Shown here one piece after another: positions 8,538 through 17,516 of a stretch of 64,000 nt of DNA. The stretch spans positions 62,001 to 126,000 of the forward strand of contig JAVBLN010000031.1 of NCBI GenBank assembly GCA_031553495.1. Direction: 5' to 3'. The notes beneath the pieces are model-generated. The model did not search any database and was not told where the DNA came from. It worked only from the letters and a program-made list of their open reading frames with translations. Numbering within the stretch: position 1 is the stretch's first letter; every line of letters begins with the position of its first letter. The position numbers and the translations under genes are program-made. The stretch is from Pinibacter sp031553495. GTDB lineage: Bacteria; Bacteroidota; Bacteroidia; Chitinophagales; Chitinophagaceae.

Positions 8538-9776
8538 ATGTCTACAATAAATATAAAAAATATTTCACGGCTGGTAGGCGTAAGAGAGAAAAATGTGTTA
8601 CTAAGAGGGAACGCATTAAAAGAGCTACCTGTAATTGAAAACGCGTATCTCATTATAGAAGACGGAGTGATTGCGGATTATGGAAAAATGAGCGAATTGC
8701 AAACCAATACAAGTAAAGTAAGTGCCATTGATGCGAATGAAGCATTTGTTTTACCAGCTTGGTGCGATAGTCATACGCATCTTGTGTTTGCCGGAAGTAG
8801 AGAAACTGAATTTGTTGACAAAATAAATGGATTAAGCTATGCTGAAATTGCCGCAAAGGGTGGCGGTATACTTAATTCAGCGGCGAGGCTGAACGAAGTT
8901 TCTGAAAATGAATTATTCAATGCTGCATGGAAAAGACTTGAAGAAATAAGCAAGCTTGGAACCGGTGCCGTTGAAATAAAAAGCGGTTATGGGTTATCGG
9001 TAGAAGGCGAATTAAAGATGCTGCGTGTAATTAAAAAGTTGAAAGACCGGTCTAGTCTTTTAATAAAATCTACTTTCCTTGCCGCACACACTTATCCGTT
9101 GCGGTATAAGGAAAATCACCAGGGCTATATTGATGAAATCATTTATAAAATGTTGCCAGTAATAGCAAAGGAACAACTGGCTGATTATATAGATGTGTTT
9201 TGCGAAAGCGGTTTCTTTTCTCCAGATGAAATGGAAACGATATGTAAGGCCGGTATGCAGTATGGCTTGAAACCCAAGCTACATGTAAATCAGCTAAACA
9301 GCATTGGCGGTATTGAAAAGGGAATTGCTCTTAACGCTGTATCAATGGATCATCTTGAAACGATGACGGACAATGATATTAACCTGCTTGGTAAATCACC
9401 GGTTATTGGAACTTTATTGCCCACTGCCGCGTTTTTTCTTCGCATGCCTATGCAGCCTGCAAGGAAGTTGATTGATGCCAATTGCGCCGTTGCTTTGGCT
9501 TCGGATTATAATCCCGGATCATCGCCAAGTGGCAATATGAATTTTGTAGTATCACTTAGTTGTATACAAATGAAAATGCTTCCTGGAGAAGCGATCAACG
9601 CGGCTACGATCAACGGTGCTTATGCTATGGAAGTAGAAAAGGAAGCAGGAAGTATTGCTAAGGGCAAACTCGCGAATCTTATTTTCACAAAACCAATGCC
9701 ATCACTTTCTTATTTCCCATATGCTTTTGGAAGTAATCTTATAGATAAAGTAATGATCAATGGCGAATTCCTTTGA
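8538..9776 (+). CDS. hutI: Imidazolonepropionase
   Basis: Hydrolyses imidazolone propionate to N-formimidoyl-glutamate, third hut step; an amidohydrolase-fold metalloenzyme. Metal-site segments are seen in order: CDSHTHLVFAGSR near residue 76, AAHTYPLRY near 195, KLHVNQLNSIGG near 250 and ALASDYNPGSSPSGNMNF near 320. The 412-residue length is normal. ATG at 8538 gives the usual N-terminal beta-sandwich before the barrel. The next gene, hutG, is 271 bp on, beyond a perfect hairpin and a repeat copy. Confidence 0.95.
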   Translation: MSTINIKNISRLVGVREKNVLLRGNALKELPVIENAYLIIEDGVIADYGKMSELQTNTSKVSAIDANEAFVLPAWCDSHTHLVFAGSRETEFVDKINGLSYAEIAAKGGGILNSAARLNEVSENELFNAAWKRLEEISKLGTGAVEIKSGYGLSVEGELKMLRVIKKLKDRSSLLIKSTFLAAHTYPLRYKENHQGYIDEIIYKMLPVIAKEQLADYIDVFCESGFFSPDEMETICKAGMQYGLKPKLHVNQLNSIGGIEKGIALNAVSMDHLETMTDNDINLLGKSPVIGTLLPTAAFFLRMPMQPARKLIDANCAVALASDYNPGSSPSGNMNFVVSLSCIQMKMLPGEAINAATINGAYAMEVEKEAGSIAKGKLANLIFTKPMPSLSYFPYAFGSNLIDKVMINGEFL

Positions 9777-9816
9777 GAAAATTATTTTGAAAAAAAAGAG
9801 TGTATAAGAACCTGTT

Positions 9817-9863
9817 CAAACGTAAGAGTCCTACACCTCGAAGGTGTAGGACTCTTACATTTG
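9817..9863. repeat. Perfect hairpin, CCTACACCT/AGGTGTAGG family, copy 1
   Basis: Two 16-base arms (TAAGAGTCCTACACCT at 9823-9838 and its exact complement at 9842-9857) with a 3-base CGA loop, and a further imperfect CAAACG/CATTTG extension. It lies 40 bp after hutI. The arms would make a strong RNA hairpin, but there is no T-run, so it is better read as an interspersed palindrome; a shorter relative is at 52581. Confidence 0.85.
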
Positions 9864-9866
9864 AAA

Positions 9867-9945
9867 GTTCAATAGAATTACTAACGTACAAGTGTGCGAC
9901 GCAAGAAAAGCTTAATAGTAGTACTATTGCCCGGTCCATAAAAAA
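9867..9945 (-). repeat. 42-bp-period repeat, copy 4
   Basis: Reverse copy directly abutting the hairpin at 9817-9863. Core version GTGCGACGCAAG, AAGCTT junction, ends GCCCGGTCC then an A-run. Confidence 0.92.
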
Positions 9946-10047
9946 TCCGTTAAACTTTTAGCAAGTTGAAAGGAAAAAATTATTTCTAAAACATCTGAGG
10001 AAATACAAAACAAAGCGATAGCTTTAACCTTTAAAACAACAACGATT

Positions 10048-11106
10048 ATGCAGCATTTAAAAATTTATGACAAAAAGGATATTTTAGGATTTACGCGTAT
10101 TAGAAAGTTTGAAACGAAAATTGGTGAAGAAGTTGCTGTTGTAAAAAGTGTAAAGGATGTTGAAAATTCTTTGGCGCGTTTTGTGGTAGTTGGTGTGGCT
10201 GAAGATATTGGCATAAGAGCTAATAGCGGTTTGAGTGGCGCGAACACAGCCTGGATGTCGTTTATTAAGAGCTTTCTGAATGTGCAGAGTAACGATTTTA
10301 TGCAGGGAAGTAATATTTTGGTTTTGGGGCATTTTGATTTTTCTGACCTTACAGAAGTGATTGAAAGCAATGCCAGCAATGCGGATGAAAGAATTGAAGC
10401 ATACAGGCATGCTGTAAATACGATAGATGATGAAGTGGAAAATCTTATCAAAACAATTACTTCGTATAAAAAGATTCCGATTGTAATTGGTGGCGGACAT
10501 AATAACGCATATCCGTTAATAAAAGGTGCGGCCAAGGGTTTGCATAAGGCCGGAGTTATTCCGTTGGCGCAAATTAATGCGATCAATCTTGATGCGCATA
10601 GCGATTATCGTGCCGCAGAAGGCAGGCATAGTGGAAATGGTTTCCGTTATGCGGAAGAGGACGGTTATTTACAGAAGTATTTTATGCTTGGAATTCATGA
10701 AAATTATTTGCCACAAAATGTATGGATGGATATTGTGAACAATCCGTTTTTTGATTGCATTACTTATGAGGATATTTTTCTGCACGGCAAACGTGACTTT
10801 ATAGAAGCTATCGGCGATGCTATAGATTTTACTGACGACACGGCGTGCGGTATAGAGCTTGATCTGGACTGCGTTCAGAACGTATTAAGTAGCGCCACCT
10901 CACCTTGTGGAATTTCGCCCATGCATGCCCGTCATTACATCAATATGACTTCGGCAGAAGCAAATGTTGCATACCTGCATATTTGTGAAGGGGCTGTACA
11001 ATTGAGTGATGGCCGTAAAGATGACACTATAGGCAAATTGATAAGCTATCTTGTAACGGATTTTATTAAAGCGCTTAGTGTAGAAAATGCGGAAGAAAAT
11101 TTATAA
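10048..11106 (+). CDS. hutG: Arginase-family formimidoylglutamase (probable)
   Basis: Ureohydrolase-fold metalloenzyme of 352 residues. Manganese-site motifs are present: GGGHNNAYP near residue 147 (family GGxHS/N), NLDAHSDYR near 186 (DAHxD), and ELDLDCVQ near 275 (DxDxxD-like). Context as the last of four hut genes points to hydrolysis of N-formimidoyl-L-glutamate to glutamate plus formamide, which would complete a four-step pathway. Arginase or agmatinase activity is the alternative but is less likely in this setting. The transcript probably ends at the hairpin at 11263-11310. Confidence 0.88.
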   Translation: MQHLKIYDKKDILGFTRIRKFETKIGEEVAVVKSVKDVENSLARFVVVGVAEDIGIRANSGLSGANTAWMSFIKSFLNVQSNDFMQGSNILVLGHFDFSDLTEVIESNASNADERIEAYRHAVNTIDDEVENLIKTITSYKKIPIVIGGGHNNAYPLIKGAAKGLHKAGVIPLAQINAINLDAHSDYRAAEGRHSGNGFRYAEEDGYLQKYFMLGIHENYLPQNVWMDIVNNPFFDCITYEDIFLHGKRDFIEAIGDAIDFTDDTACGIELDLDCVQNVLSSATSPCGISPMHARHYINMTSAEANVAYLHICEGAVQLSDGRKDDTIGKLISYLVTDFIKALSVENAEENL

Positions 11107-11138
11107 TGATATGTCTTGCACGGCTTAAAAATGTGCTA

Positions 11139-11216
11139 TTTTTTTTGGGACCGGCGGTATTGCTACTATTAAGCATCGTTGTGTCACTCACTTGTACTGA
11201 TGTAATTCTTTTCAGC
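11139..11216 (+). repeat. 42-bp-period repeat, copy 5
   Basis: Forward copy after hutG with an intact left arm and core GTTGTGTCACTCACTTGT; the right arm is decayed (ACTGATGTAATTCTTTTCAGC). Flanking bases (AATGTGC on the left, AACATTCATGC and TTTATACTGCGTAT on the right) resemble the flanks of copy 9, so some homology goes beyond the arms. Confidence 0.93.
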
Positions 11217-11262
11217 AAAGTGAAACATTCATGCGTAAATTTATACTGCGTATAGTATAAGA

Positions 11263-11310
11263 AAATAGAAAAGGTTGTCTCTATATTTTTTGAGGCCGCC
11301 TTTTCTATTT
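11263..11310. terminator. Likely bidirectional terminator hairpin
   Basis: AAATAGAAAAGG at 11263-11274 pairs with CCTTTTCTATTT at 11299-11310, a 12-bp stem with a T-rich loop, placed between the convergent hutG and surface-protein genes. The stem itself gives T-rich tracts on either strand. Confidence 0.55.
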
Positions 11311-11359
11311 CGATTATTTGTGCTAGTCAACTCTATTAATTGTTTGACCATACCATACA

Positions 11360-14300
11360 TTAGCGTATCAGCATTACCATTCCTTTCCGTTCAATATCGC
11401 CGCAAATTGTTTTTGCATGAATAATATACACATAACCGCCGGCAGGCTGATTTTGACCTTTGTAAGTGCCATCCCAGCAGTCGCTCATTTTGGTGGTTGA
11501 GAAAATTTTTAATCCCCAACGATTGTAAATGCTGAAGTCGATCAGTTCATTATTCACGCCCCAATGTCTAATGTTAAAACAATCGTTTTGTCCATCACCA
11601 TTTGGTGAGAAAGCATTGGGTACAACAAACAAACTTTCACCATCAGTTGTTACGTTTACCATAATACTATCGATAGCAGAGCAACTGTTTCTATCAGTGA
11701 CTTTTACATAAAACTGGGTATTGGAAAGCACACTCGCAATAGGACTGATAGCAGAGGGATCAGTGAGAAAATTAGCCGGCCACCAGTTGTATTCAATTCC
11801 ACCGGAAGCTGATAAACTTACCCGTGGATGACTGCAATCAATGTCGCCGGATTTTTGAATATTAATAACCGGCAAAGGATTAACCTTAACCTGTGCAGTA
11901 ACATCATCGGTAAAGTTGCAAGCTATATTTGTAATTGTTGCGGTATAGTTTGTGGTAGCTGATGGATACACAATTGCGGAATTTGTATTTCCGGAAGTAA
12001 TAATGTCCTGCATAGGCTGCCATAGAACTAAGTCGCCACCGCTTGCATTAAGAGAAACGGAATCTCCAATACAAATTTCAGGGCTGCCCGGTGAAATGAA
12101 AAATGCGGGCTTAGGCAGCACTTTTACCAGGATAGAATCCAGGTTGCTACAGCCGTTTGCGTCGGTAACCTGTGTTTTATAAAAAGTGGTTTCGTCTGTT
12201 GTAGCCACAGGGTTTGAAATTGTTGTACCGCTTAATCCTTTTGCAGGATACCAGTTGTATTTTATACCACCGGAAACCATTAGCTGAGCACTACCCGGAA
12301 TACATATAGTTGTATCGTTACTTTTGGTAATAGTAGGCAGCGGCAGTAAATCAATGGTTATGTTGTTTGTAGTAAAGCAGCCATCATTAGCAGCTTTTAA
12401 CGTATAAGTAGTTTTTGTGTGCGGTGTAGCGGTAGGGCTTGCGATCGATTTATTGTTTAGTGTGGCTGCCGGCGACCACTCAAACATTTTTACGGAAGCA
12501 CTTTGTGTTTGCAGAACAATTGAGGAGCCTTCGCAAATTGTTGTATCGTTCATTATAGAAACAGCGGGAGGCGCGATAGTAAACACCGTTACAGAATCGG
12601 TATTAGCACAATTATTATTATCGGAAATCTTTACAAAATATTTTGTAGTATCTACCGGTGTTGCAACAGGGTTGGCAATAGTGGTAGAAGATAAAGTGGG
12701 TGAAGTATTCCACTCATATTTAATTGCGTTTGGAGCCGAAGCGTTTAACTGTACCGGGTTTCCCGTACAAACTATAATATCATCAGTAAGAGAAATAACA
12801 GGCAATGGCAAAGAGTAAATATTAATGGAATCTTTATTAGTACAATTATCCGCATTTGTAACTGCTACAATATATTTACCTGCATTTTTTGCCCAAATGG
12901 TTTTAGTCTGTTCGCCGGACAGCCAGTTATATTTTATACTGTTGTCTCCGGCATTAAGAAGCAGCGAATCATTTTTACAAATGCTTGTATCCAGGCCCAA
13001 CTCAACAATGGGTGATTCTTTCACAGTAGTTTTAAATTCATCCTTTCCTTTGCAGCCATAGTAGTCGTATTCTACATAATAATTGCCGGCAGCTTTTGCA
13101 AAAATCGCAGTATCAGTGTTGCCGGTATTCCATATGTATTTACCATATGGGAAATTAACTTCAAGTTTTACACTATCTCCACGGCAAAGGAAAGTATCCA
13201 AGACCGGTTGAGGTAGTGGCGAAGGTAAAACAACGATAGATTTACAAAAAGAAGATTGTGTGGGTAACCCTTCGTCAACCAATAAATTAATATTGTAAAT
13301 ACCGGGTTTAGAATAGGTGATTGTTGGCGGTGTGTGTAGAGAGGAGTTCGGAATATTAACATCAGTGCTGCCTGAAAATTTTAAACGGCTTAGTGTGTTA
13401 TTGCGGGCGTTTGGAATAAAAGTATACAGGTCAGAACCTTCTCTAAATATTTTTGACAATGAATGAGGAAATTCGAAATTCGCAATATTACCCATAGAAA
13501 CACCAGTGGGAACATTAGTAATAAGGTTGTTGAAATCAAGTTTGGTAAGATCGTTAGATGAAGGTCGGTTAGGATCTTTACCATTTACTATAAAGCCAAT
13601 TAATTGTCCGCAGAATCTTAATATTAAAAGATCACGCGGTTGGTTCAATACATTGCTTGGATTTCCAAGATTTACAGCAACAGGTGTGTTGCTTAACGAA
13701 TTGCCAAAGTCGAGTCGAGTTAATGTGGAACTGGTTGTATTTGTTATGAATACATACCATTTGCCATTTTCATTAATGGCATTTATGCCTGTGGGGTAAT
13801 CTAATAATCCATTAAAACCTCCAAGGTTTGTAGCAGTTGGAGGATTGGTAAAATCGTTTCCGAAATCAAATCGTGTTACAGTATTGTTATCGGCATTCAC
13901 AGTAAAACCATACCATTTGCCGCCGTTATCCTGGAATATATTCAGGTCAAGCGGTTGTTCTAAATTGCCAATATTACCCCAGTTAGTAGCCACGGGCGAA
14001 TTATTTGTAATATTTGTTCCAAATTCAATTTTAACGATACGTCCGCTATTGCCAACTACAGTAGCTCCGCCAACAAGAAACGCATACCATTTACCATTAG
14101 ATTTTATTACCTGAATACCTTCCAATCCATAAGTAACAGGGAGAACGCCAAAGTTTCCTAGATCTTTAGCTACAGGTGTATTAAGCATACTATTTCCAAA
14201 GTCAAATCTGATCAAATTACCTCCATAATTATTAGTAAGAAACCCATAATAATTACCATTGTCAGAAACAATATCAATGAAAACCGGCCATGAAAGTTCT

Positions 14301-17026
14301 CCGCTAATATTACCAAGATTTTCACCAATTGGCGTACTGTTGATGTCTGCCACTGAAAAGTTCCAATAATAAGAAGAACCCGTTGTTGAGGTGTTTACAA
14401 TATTTACTGGTGTATTTACGCAAACTGAGTCAGGAGCAGTAAAACCCGGGATAGCGCAAGTTGTAAAGTTGACATTGATTGTATCTTTTGAAGGACATGG
14501 CATTCCATCAATATCAATATTAACCCAATAAGTTCCGGATTGCGAAACCGTTATTGAAGATGTGGTTGCTCCATTGTTCCATAAATAGCTTTTAGCATTT
14601 GGCTTTGTGGCATCTATTGTATAAGATTTATTGCAAGTTGAAATATCATCACCAAGAAATTTTTTTTCTCCTTCAACTACAACGATTGATTTGCAGAAAG
14701 ATGATTGTGTGGGTAATCCTTCGTCTATAGTTAAGTAGATATTATAGGTGCCAGGTACTGAATAAGTAATAATTGGAGGGGTAGGCGAAGTAGAGTTAGG
14801 AATGTTGGCATTATTACAACCTGGAAATTTAATGCGTGTTATGGTATGATTTCGAGCATTGGTTACAAAACAATAAAGGTCGTTACCCTCTCTGAAAATT
14901 TTTGAAAATGAGTGGGGAAAATCAAAATTTCCAAAATTGCCTAAATCGGCAGCTGAAGGGATACTTTCCGGGTCGTTATTAAAATCCAACCTGGTTATAC
15001 TATTGTAATTATTATCTCCATTGTTCACAAACCCAATTAGTTTATCGCAAGTTTGCATTATATAAATATCTCTGGGTTTGTATAGTTGGTTTCCCGGATT
15101 ACCAATATTTATGACTGTAGGTGTATTTGATAAGGAATTTCCATAATCAAGCCTGGTTATGCTGTTGTTGTATTCATTTGTAATATATACATACCATTTG
15201 TCATTTACAGATATTGCATTTATCCCTGTGGGATAGTTAAGATATCCAATATTAGAAAGATTGACTGCTGTTGGTGTATTGTCCAGGTCATCTGAAAAAT
15301 CAAATTTTGTTATGGTATTATTTTTTGCATTAATTGTCAACCCGTAAAAATTAGCCTGATCTTTAAAAACATAAAGATCTACAGGCTGTGCAAGACCACC
15401 AATATTGGGATAAGTTGTTATTATAGGGGAGGTGTTTGTAATACTGGTACCGAACTCTATTTTATAAAGTTGGGGTGTTGTTCCATAATCGGAGTCGCCG
15501 CCTACTAAAAGCGCATACCATTTTCCGTTAGAGTTTACAATTTGAATTCCTTCCAAGTGCATTTGAAGTTTTCCGAAATTGCCTAAATCCACTGCTGTCG
15601 GGGTGTTCAGTAAGTTATTGCCAAAGTCTAGTCTTGTTAAGGTTCCGGCGTGATTGTTTACAACGAATAAATAGAACATTCCATTTACTTTTACAAAATC
15701 GGAAAATACAGGCCCTCTAAGATAGTAACTTGGATTCCCAATATTATCGGCAATTACAGTTCCTCCCAAATCACCGGAACAAAAACTCCAATAGTAGCTT
15801 GTCGACGCTGTTGAGGTGTTTACAATATTTACTGGTGTATTTACACAAACTGTGTCAGGGGCTGTAAAACCAGCAGTAGGGAAGCTGCATTCTTTTACAG
15901 TAACCAGCGTTTGTTCATTGGAAGTTATATTCTCACTAAATGAAAAGTCGTCAAGTGCAAAATCATTACCATCATAAATGGTGTTCATGTTTTTTATGGA
16001 AATAGTAGCGGTGGTATTATTTCCGGAATTCCATGTTGTGTAAAATCTGTCCCATATGCAGGATTGAGAGTTTGCATCAAAAATACTACCTAAAGGAATG
16101 TTGTTTATTGAGAATTGCAGGCTTGCCGGATTATTATTAGTAATAGTTTGTAGCCAACAGGAAAATACATAGTTGGTATTAGGTTTAACAGTTATAGTTT
16201 GTTGCCAAACATCAACATTGGGAGTTGTTGAACCGTTAACCAACATCATATTTCCCGAGCCTGTTGTGTGGTCGTGGCAGGCTGGCATATTTGGGTGCCA
16301 GCTTGCTGGATTGTTACCCACATAGTAAACACCGTCAGGCAGGCCGCTACCTGAATACTTATATTGTGAAGAGAAACCTATATTACCATTTGAAAAATCG
16401 CCATTTTTTATAAGGTTTGCTCCTAATGTCGTATTGGAAATATTGGTAGAACAATCATTAGCATCAGTAATGGCAACAAGTGAATAATAAGTATTATCCT
16501 TTACTGTTTCCGCCACAGTAAATGGTACTCCACTTAAAACATTCTCCTGAACAAATGTTTTAGTGCCATTTGTATAAGTGAGTTTGTAAGGTCCTTGTCC
16601 GTTAGTCGCATTAAAAGTAAGTAAAGGATTTTGTCCTTTGCAAGTAATTTTACCGGTAAGTGAACCTTCAAGGGTAGGACAGCCTAAATCTCCAATTTTA
16701 GCTACTGAGGAATTATTAGAAAGTTTAAGCCAGTTATTGCAGGTGAAGTTTGTGTGGTCATCTTTTACATTAACCAATATAAAAGAAGAATCGGCGCATC
16801 CTGCTTCATCTGTTATTAAGATTTTATAAGGAGTTGCAATAGTTGTATTATTCAAACCAACTGATGGGGACCTGTAAAAAGAAACTCCGCCATATGTAGA
16901 AAAATTATTGTAAAGAAAAGAACATAGCAACAGTGTATATGGTAATAAAGAGTATTTTTTCAGGAAAAGTATGATTAACAACTTTTTCAAAGGGTGATTT
17001 TTTTTTATAAAGATAAGGATTGGCAA
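11360..17026 (-). CDS. Very large T9SS-secreted surface protein with propellers nested in PKD domains
   Basis: Up to 1888 residues. Order: hydrophobic signal-like segment (about 13-42); an Ig/SprB-like remnant; a galactose-binding-like domain (about 200-370); a PKD domain interrupted by six propeller-like blades (about 385-790), then a second copy of that interrupted domain (about 855-1270); about seven Ig/PKD-like modules with D.TIC/D.IVC starts; and a C-terminal T9SS type B sorting domain (VPNAFSPNGDGQND ... GGYVYIIH) over the last 85 residues. Blades repeat 'N.ITRLDFGN.L.NTP'. There is no ATG near the 5' end: the open frame begins at a TTG (17026), and a TTG at 16993 would give a cleaner signal peptide, MKKLLIILFLKK. 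An A9 run lies between the two. Probably adhesive or exposed at the surface; ligand unknown. Confidence 0.85.
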   Translation of the reverse strand: MPILIFIKKNHPLKKLLIILFLKKYSLLPYTLLLCSFLYNNFSTYGGVSFYRSPSVGLNNTTIATPYKILITDEAGCADSSFILVNVKDDHTNFTCNNWLKLSNNSSVAKIGDLGCPTLEGSLTGKITCKGQNPLLTFNATNGQGPYKLTYTNGTKTFVQENVLSGVPFTVAETVKDNTYYSLVAITDANDCSTNISNTTLGANLIKNGDFSNGNIGFSSQYKYSGSGLPDGVYYVGNNPASWHPNMPACHDHTTGSGNMMLVNGSTTPNVDVWQQTITVKPNTNYVFSCWLQTITNNNPASLQFSINNIPLGSIFDANSQSCIWDRFYTTWNSGNNTTATISIKNMNTIYDGNDFALDDFSFSENITSNEQTLVTVKECSFPTAGFTAPDTVCVNTPVNIVNTSTASTSYYWSFCSGDLGGTVIADNIGNPSYYLRGPVFSDFVKVNGMFYLFVVNNHAGTLTRLDFGNNLLNTPTAVDLGNFGKLQMHLEGIQIVNSNGKWYALLVGGDSDYGTTPQLYKIEFGTSITNTSPIITTYPNIGGLAQPVDLYVFKDQANFYGLTINAKNNTITKFDFSDDLDNTPTAVNLSNIGYLNYPTGINAISVNDKWYVYITNEYNNSITRLDYGNSLSNTPTVINIGNPGNQLYKPRDIYIMQTCDKLIGFVNNGDNNYNSITRLDFNNDPESIPSAADLGNFGNFDFPHSFSKIFREGNDLYCFVTNARNHTITRIKFPGCNNANIPNSTSPTPPIITYSVPGTYNIYLTIDEGLPTQSSFCKSIVVVEGEKKFLGDDISTCNKSYTIDATKPNAKSYLWNNGATTSSITVSQSGTYWVNIDIDGMPCPSKDTINVNFTTCAIPGFTAPDSVCVNTPVNIVNTSTTGSSYYWNFSVADINSTPIGENLGNISGELSWPVFIDIVSDNGNYYGFLTNNYGGNLIRFDFGNSMLNTPVAKDLGNFGVLPVTYGLEGIQVIKSNGKWYAFLVGGATVVGNSGRIVKIEFGTNITNNSPVATNWGNIGNLEQPLDLNIFQDNGGKWYGFTVNADNNTVTRFDFGNDFTNPPTATNLGGFNGLLDYPTGINAINENGKWYVFITNTTSSTLTRLDFGNSLSNTPVAVNLGNPSNVLNQPRDLLILRFCGQLIGFIVNGKDPNRPSSNDLTKLDFNNLITNVPTGVSMGNIANFEFPHSLSKIFREGSDLYTFIPNARNNTLSRLKFSGSTDVNIPNSSLHTPPTITYSKPGIYNINLLVDEGLPTQSSFCKSIVVLPSPLPQPVLDTFLCRGDSVKLEVNFPYGKYIWNTGNTDTAIFAKAAGNYYVEYDYYGCKGKDEFKTTVKESPIVELGLDTSICKNDSLLLNAGDNSIKYNWLSGEQTKTIWAKNAGKYIVAVTNADNCTNKDSINIYSLPLPVISLTDDIIVCTGNPVQLNASAPNAIKYEWNTSPTLSSTTIANPVATPVDTTKYFVKISDNNNCANTDSVTVFTIAPPAVSIMNDTTICEGSSIVLQTQSASVKMFEWSPAATLNNKSIASPTATPHTKTTYTLKAANDGCFTTNNITIDLLPLPTITKSNDTTICIPGSAQLMVSGGIKYNWYPAKGLSGTTISNPVATTDETTFYKTQVTDANGCSNLDSILVKVLPKPAFFISPGSPEICIGDSVSLNASGGDLVLWQPMQDIITSGNTNSAIVYPSATTNYTATITNIACNFTDDVTAQVKVNPLPVINIQKSGDIDCSHPRVSLSASGGIEYNWWPANFLTDPSAISPIASVLSNTQFYVKVTDRNSCSAIDSIMVNVTTDGESLFVVPNAFSPNGDGQNDCFNIRHWGVNNELIDFSIYNRWGLKIFSTTKMSDCWDGTYKGQNQPAGGYVYIIHAKTICGDIERKGMVMLIR

Positions 17027-17165
17027 GATTTTTATTTTCTTTAATTGAGGTGATGTATATCTTGGGTTTTATGAAATCTTCTGTATGGACTGTTGGTGTT
17101 TTTGCGCTTTGAAATTCAGTATGATTCTATTACACTGTTTAGATTTGCGCAGAATGCTTCAATAT

Positions 17166-17246
17166 GTTGAATAGCATTACTACCGCACAAGTGAGTGACA
17201 CAACGATGTTTAATAGTAGCACTACAGCCGGTATCCTAAAAAAAAA
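17166..17246 (-). repeat. 42-bp-period repeat, copy 6
   Basis: Reverse, near-consensus copy (core GTGAGTGACACAAC, TTTAATAGTAGC arm, then an A-run). Inverted partner of copy 7, 54 bp away, with the homopolymer ends facing each other. Both lie between the divergent surface-protein and rfbF genes. Confidence 0.93.
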
Positions 17247-17300
17247 CTTTTCACATTTTTGGGCTGTGTAAAGTGTAAAAGGCGTGCTTCAAAATGCAAT

Positions 17301-17380
17301 TTTTTTTAGGGTATCAACATTAGTATTTCATGGCATCATCGTTGTGTCACTCACTTGTGCGGTAGTATTTTATGGCATCG
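17301..17380 (+). repeat. 42-bp-period repeat, copy 7 (type B arms)
   Basis: Forward copy with the second arm type: TAGTATTTCATGGCATC on the left and TAGTATTTTATGGCATC on the right, exactly 42 bp apart, around the common core GTTGTGTCACTCACTTGT. Confidence 0.93.
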
Positions 17381-17482
17381 CTGTAAATTCCATTTGTTCT
17401 CATCCGGTATAAATGCCTTGAGAAATAGCATGGTTTAAAGAAATTCATAAAATTTTTGTGACGTATTAAATAAAGAATGTTA

Positions 17483-17490
17483 TAGTTTTG
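17483..17490 (+). promoter_or_regulatory. Probable -7 box of the polysaccharide cluster
   Basis: TAGTTTTG fits TAnnTTTG, 27 bp before the rfbF ATG. A TTTG at 17455-17458 is a candidate -33 element, but the 24-bp spacer is longer than the usual 19-21. Confidence 0.45.
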
Positions 17491-17516
17491 AAAAATTAGT
17501 TGCTTAATTAATATCA

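Noticed and set aside
11360..17026. Forward-strand frames of 60-133 codons across this region
   Set aside because: All are antisense shadows of the repetitive surface protein.
17026..17166. Missing 5' part of the surface protein upstream in another frame
   Set aside because: I read the upstream 140 bp on that strand in all three frames and saw no Ig/SprB-like continuation and no ATG.
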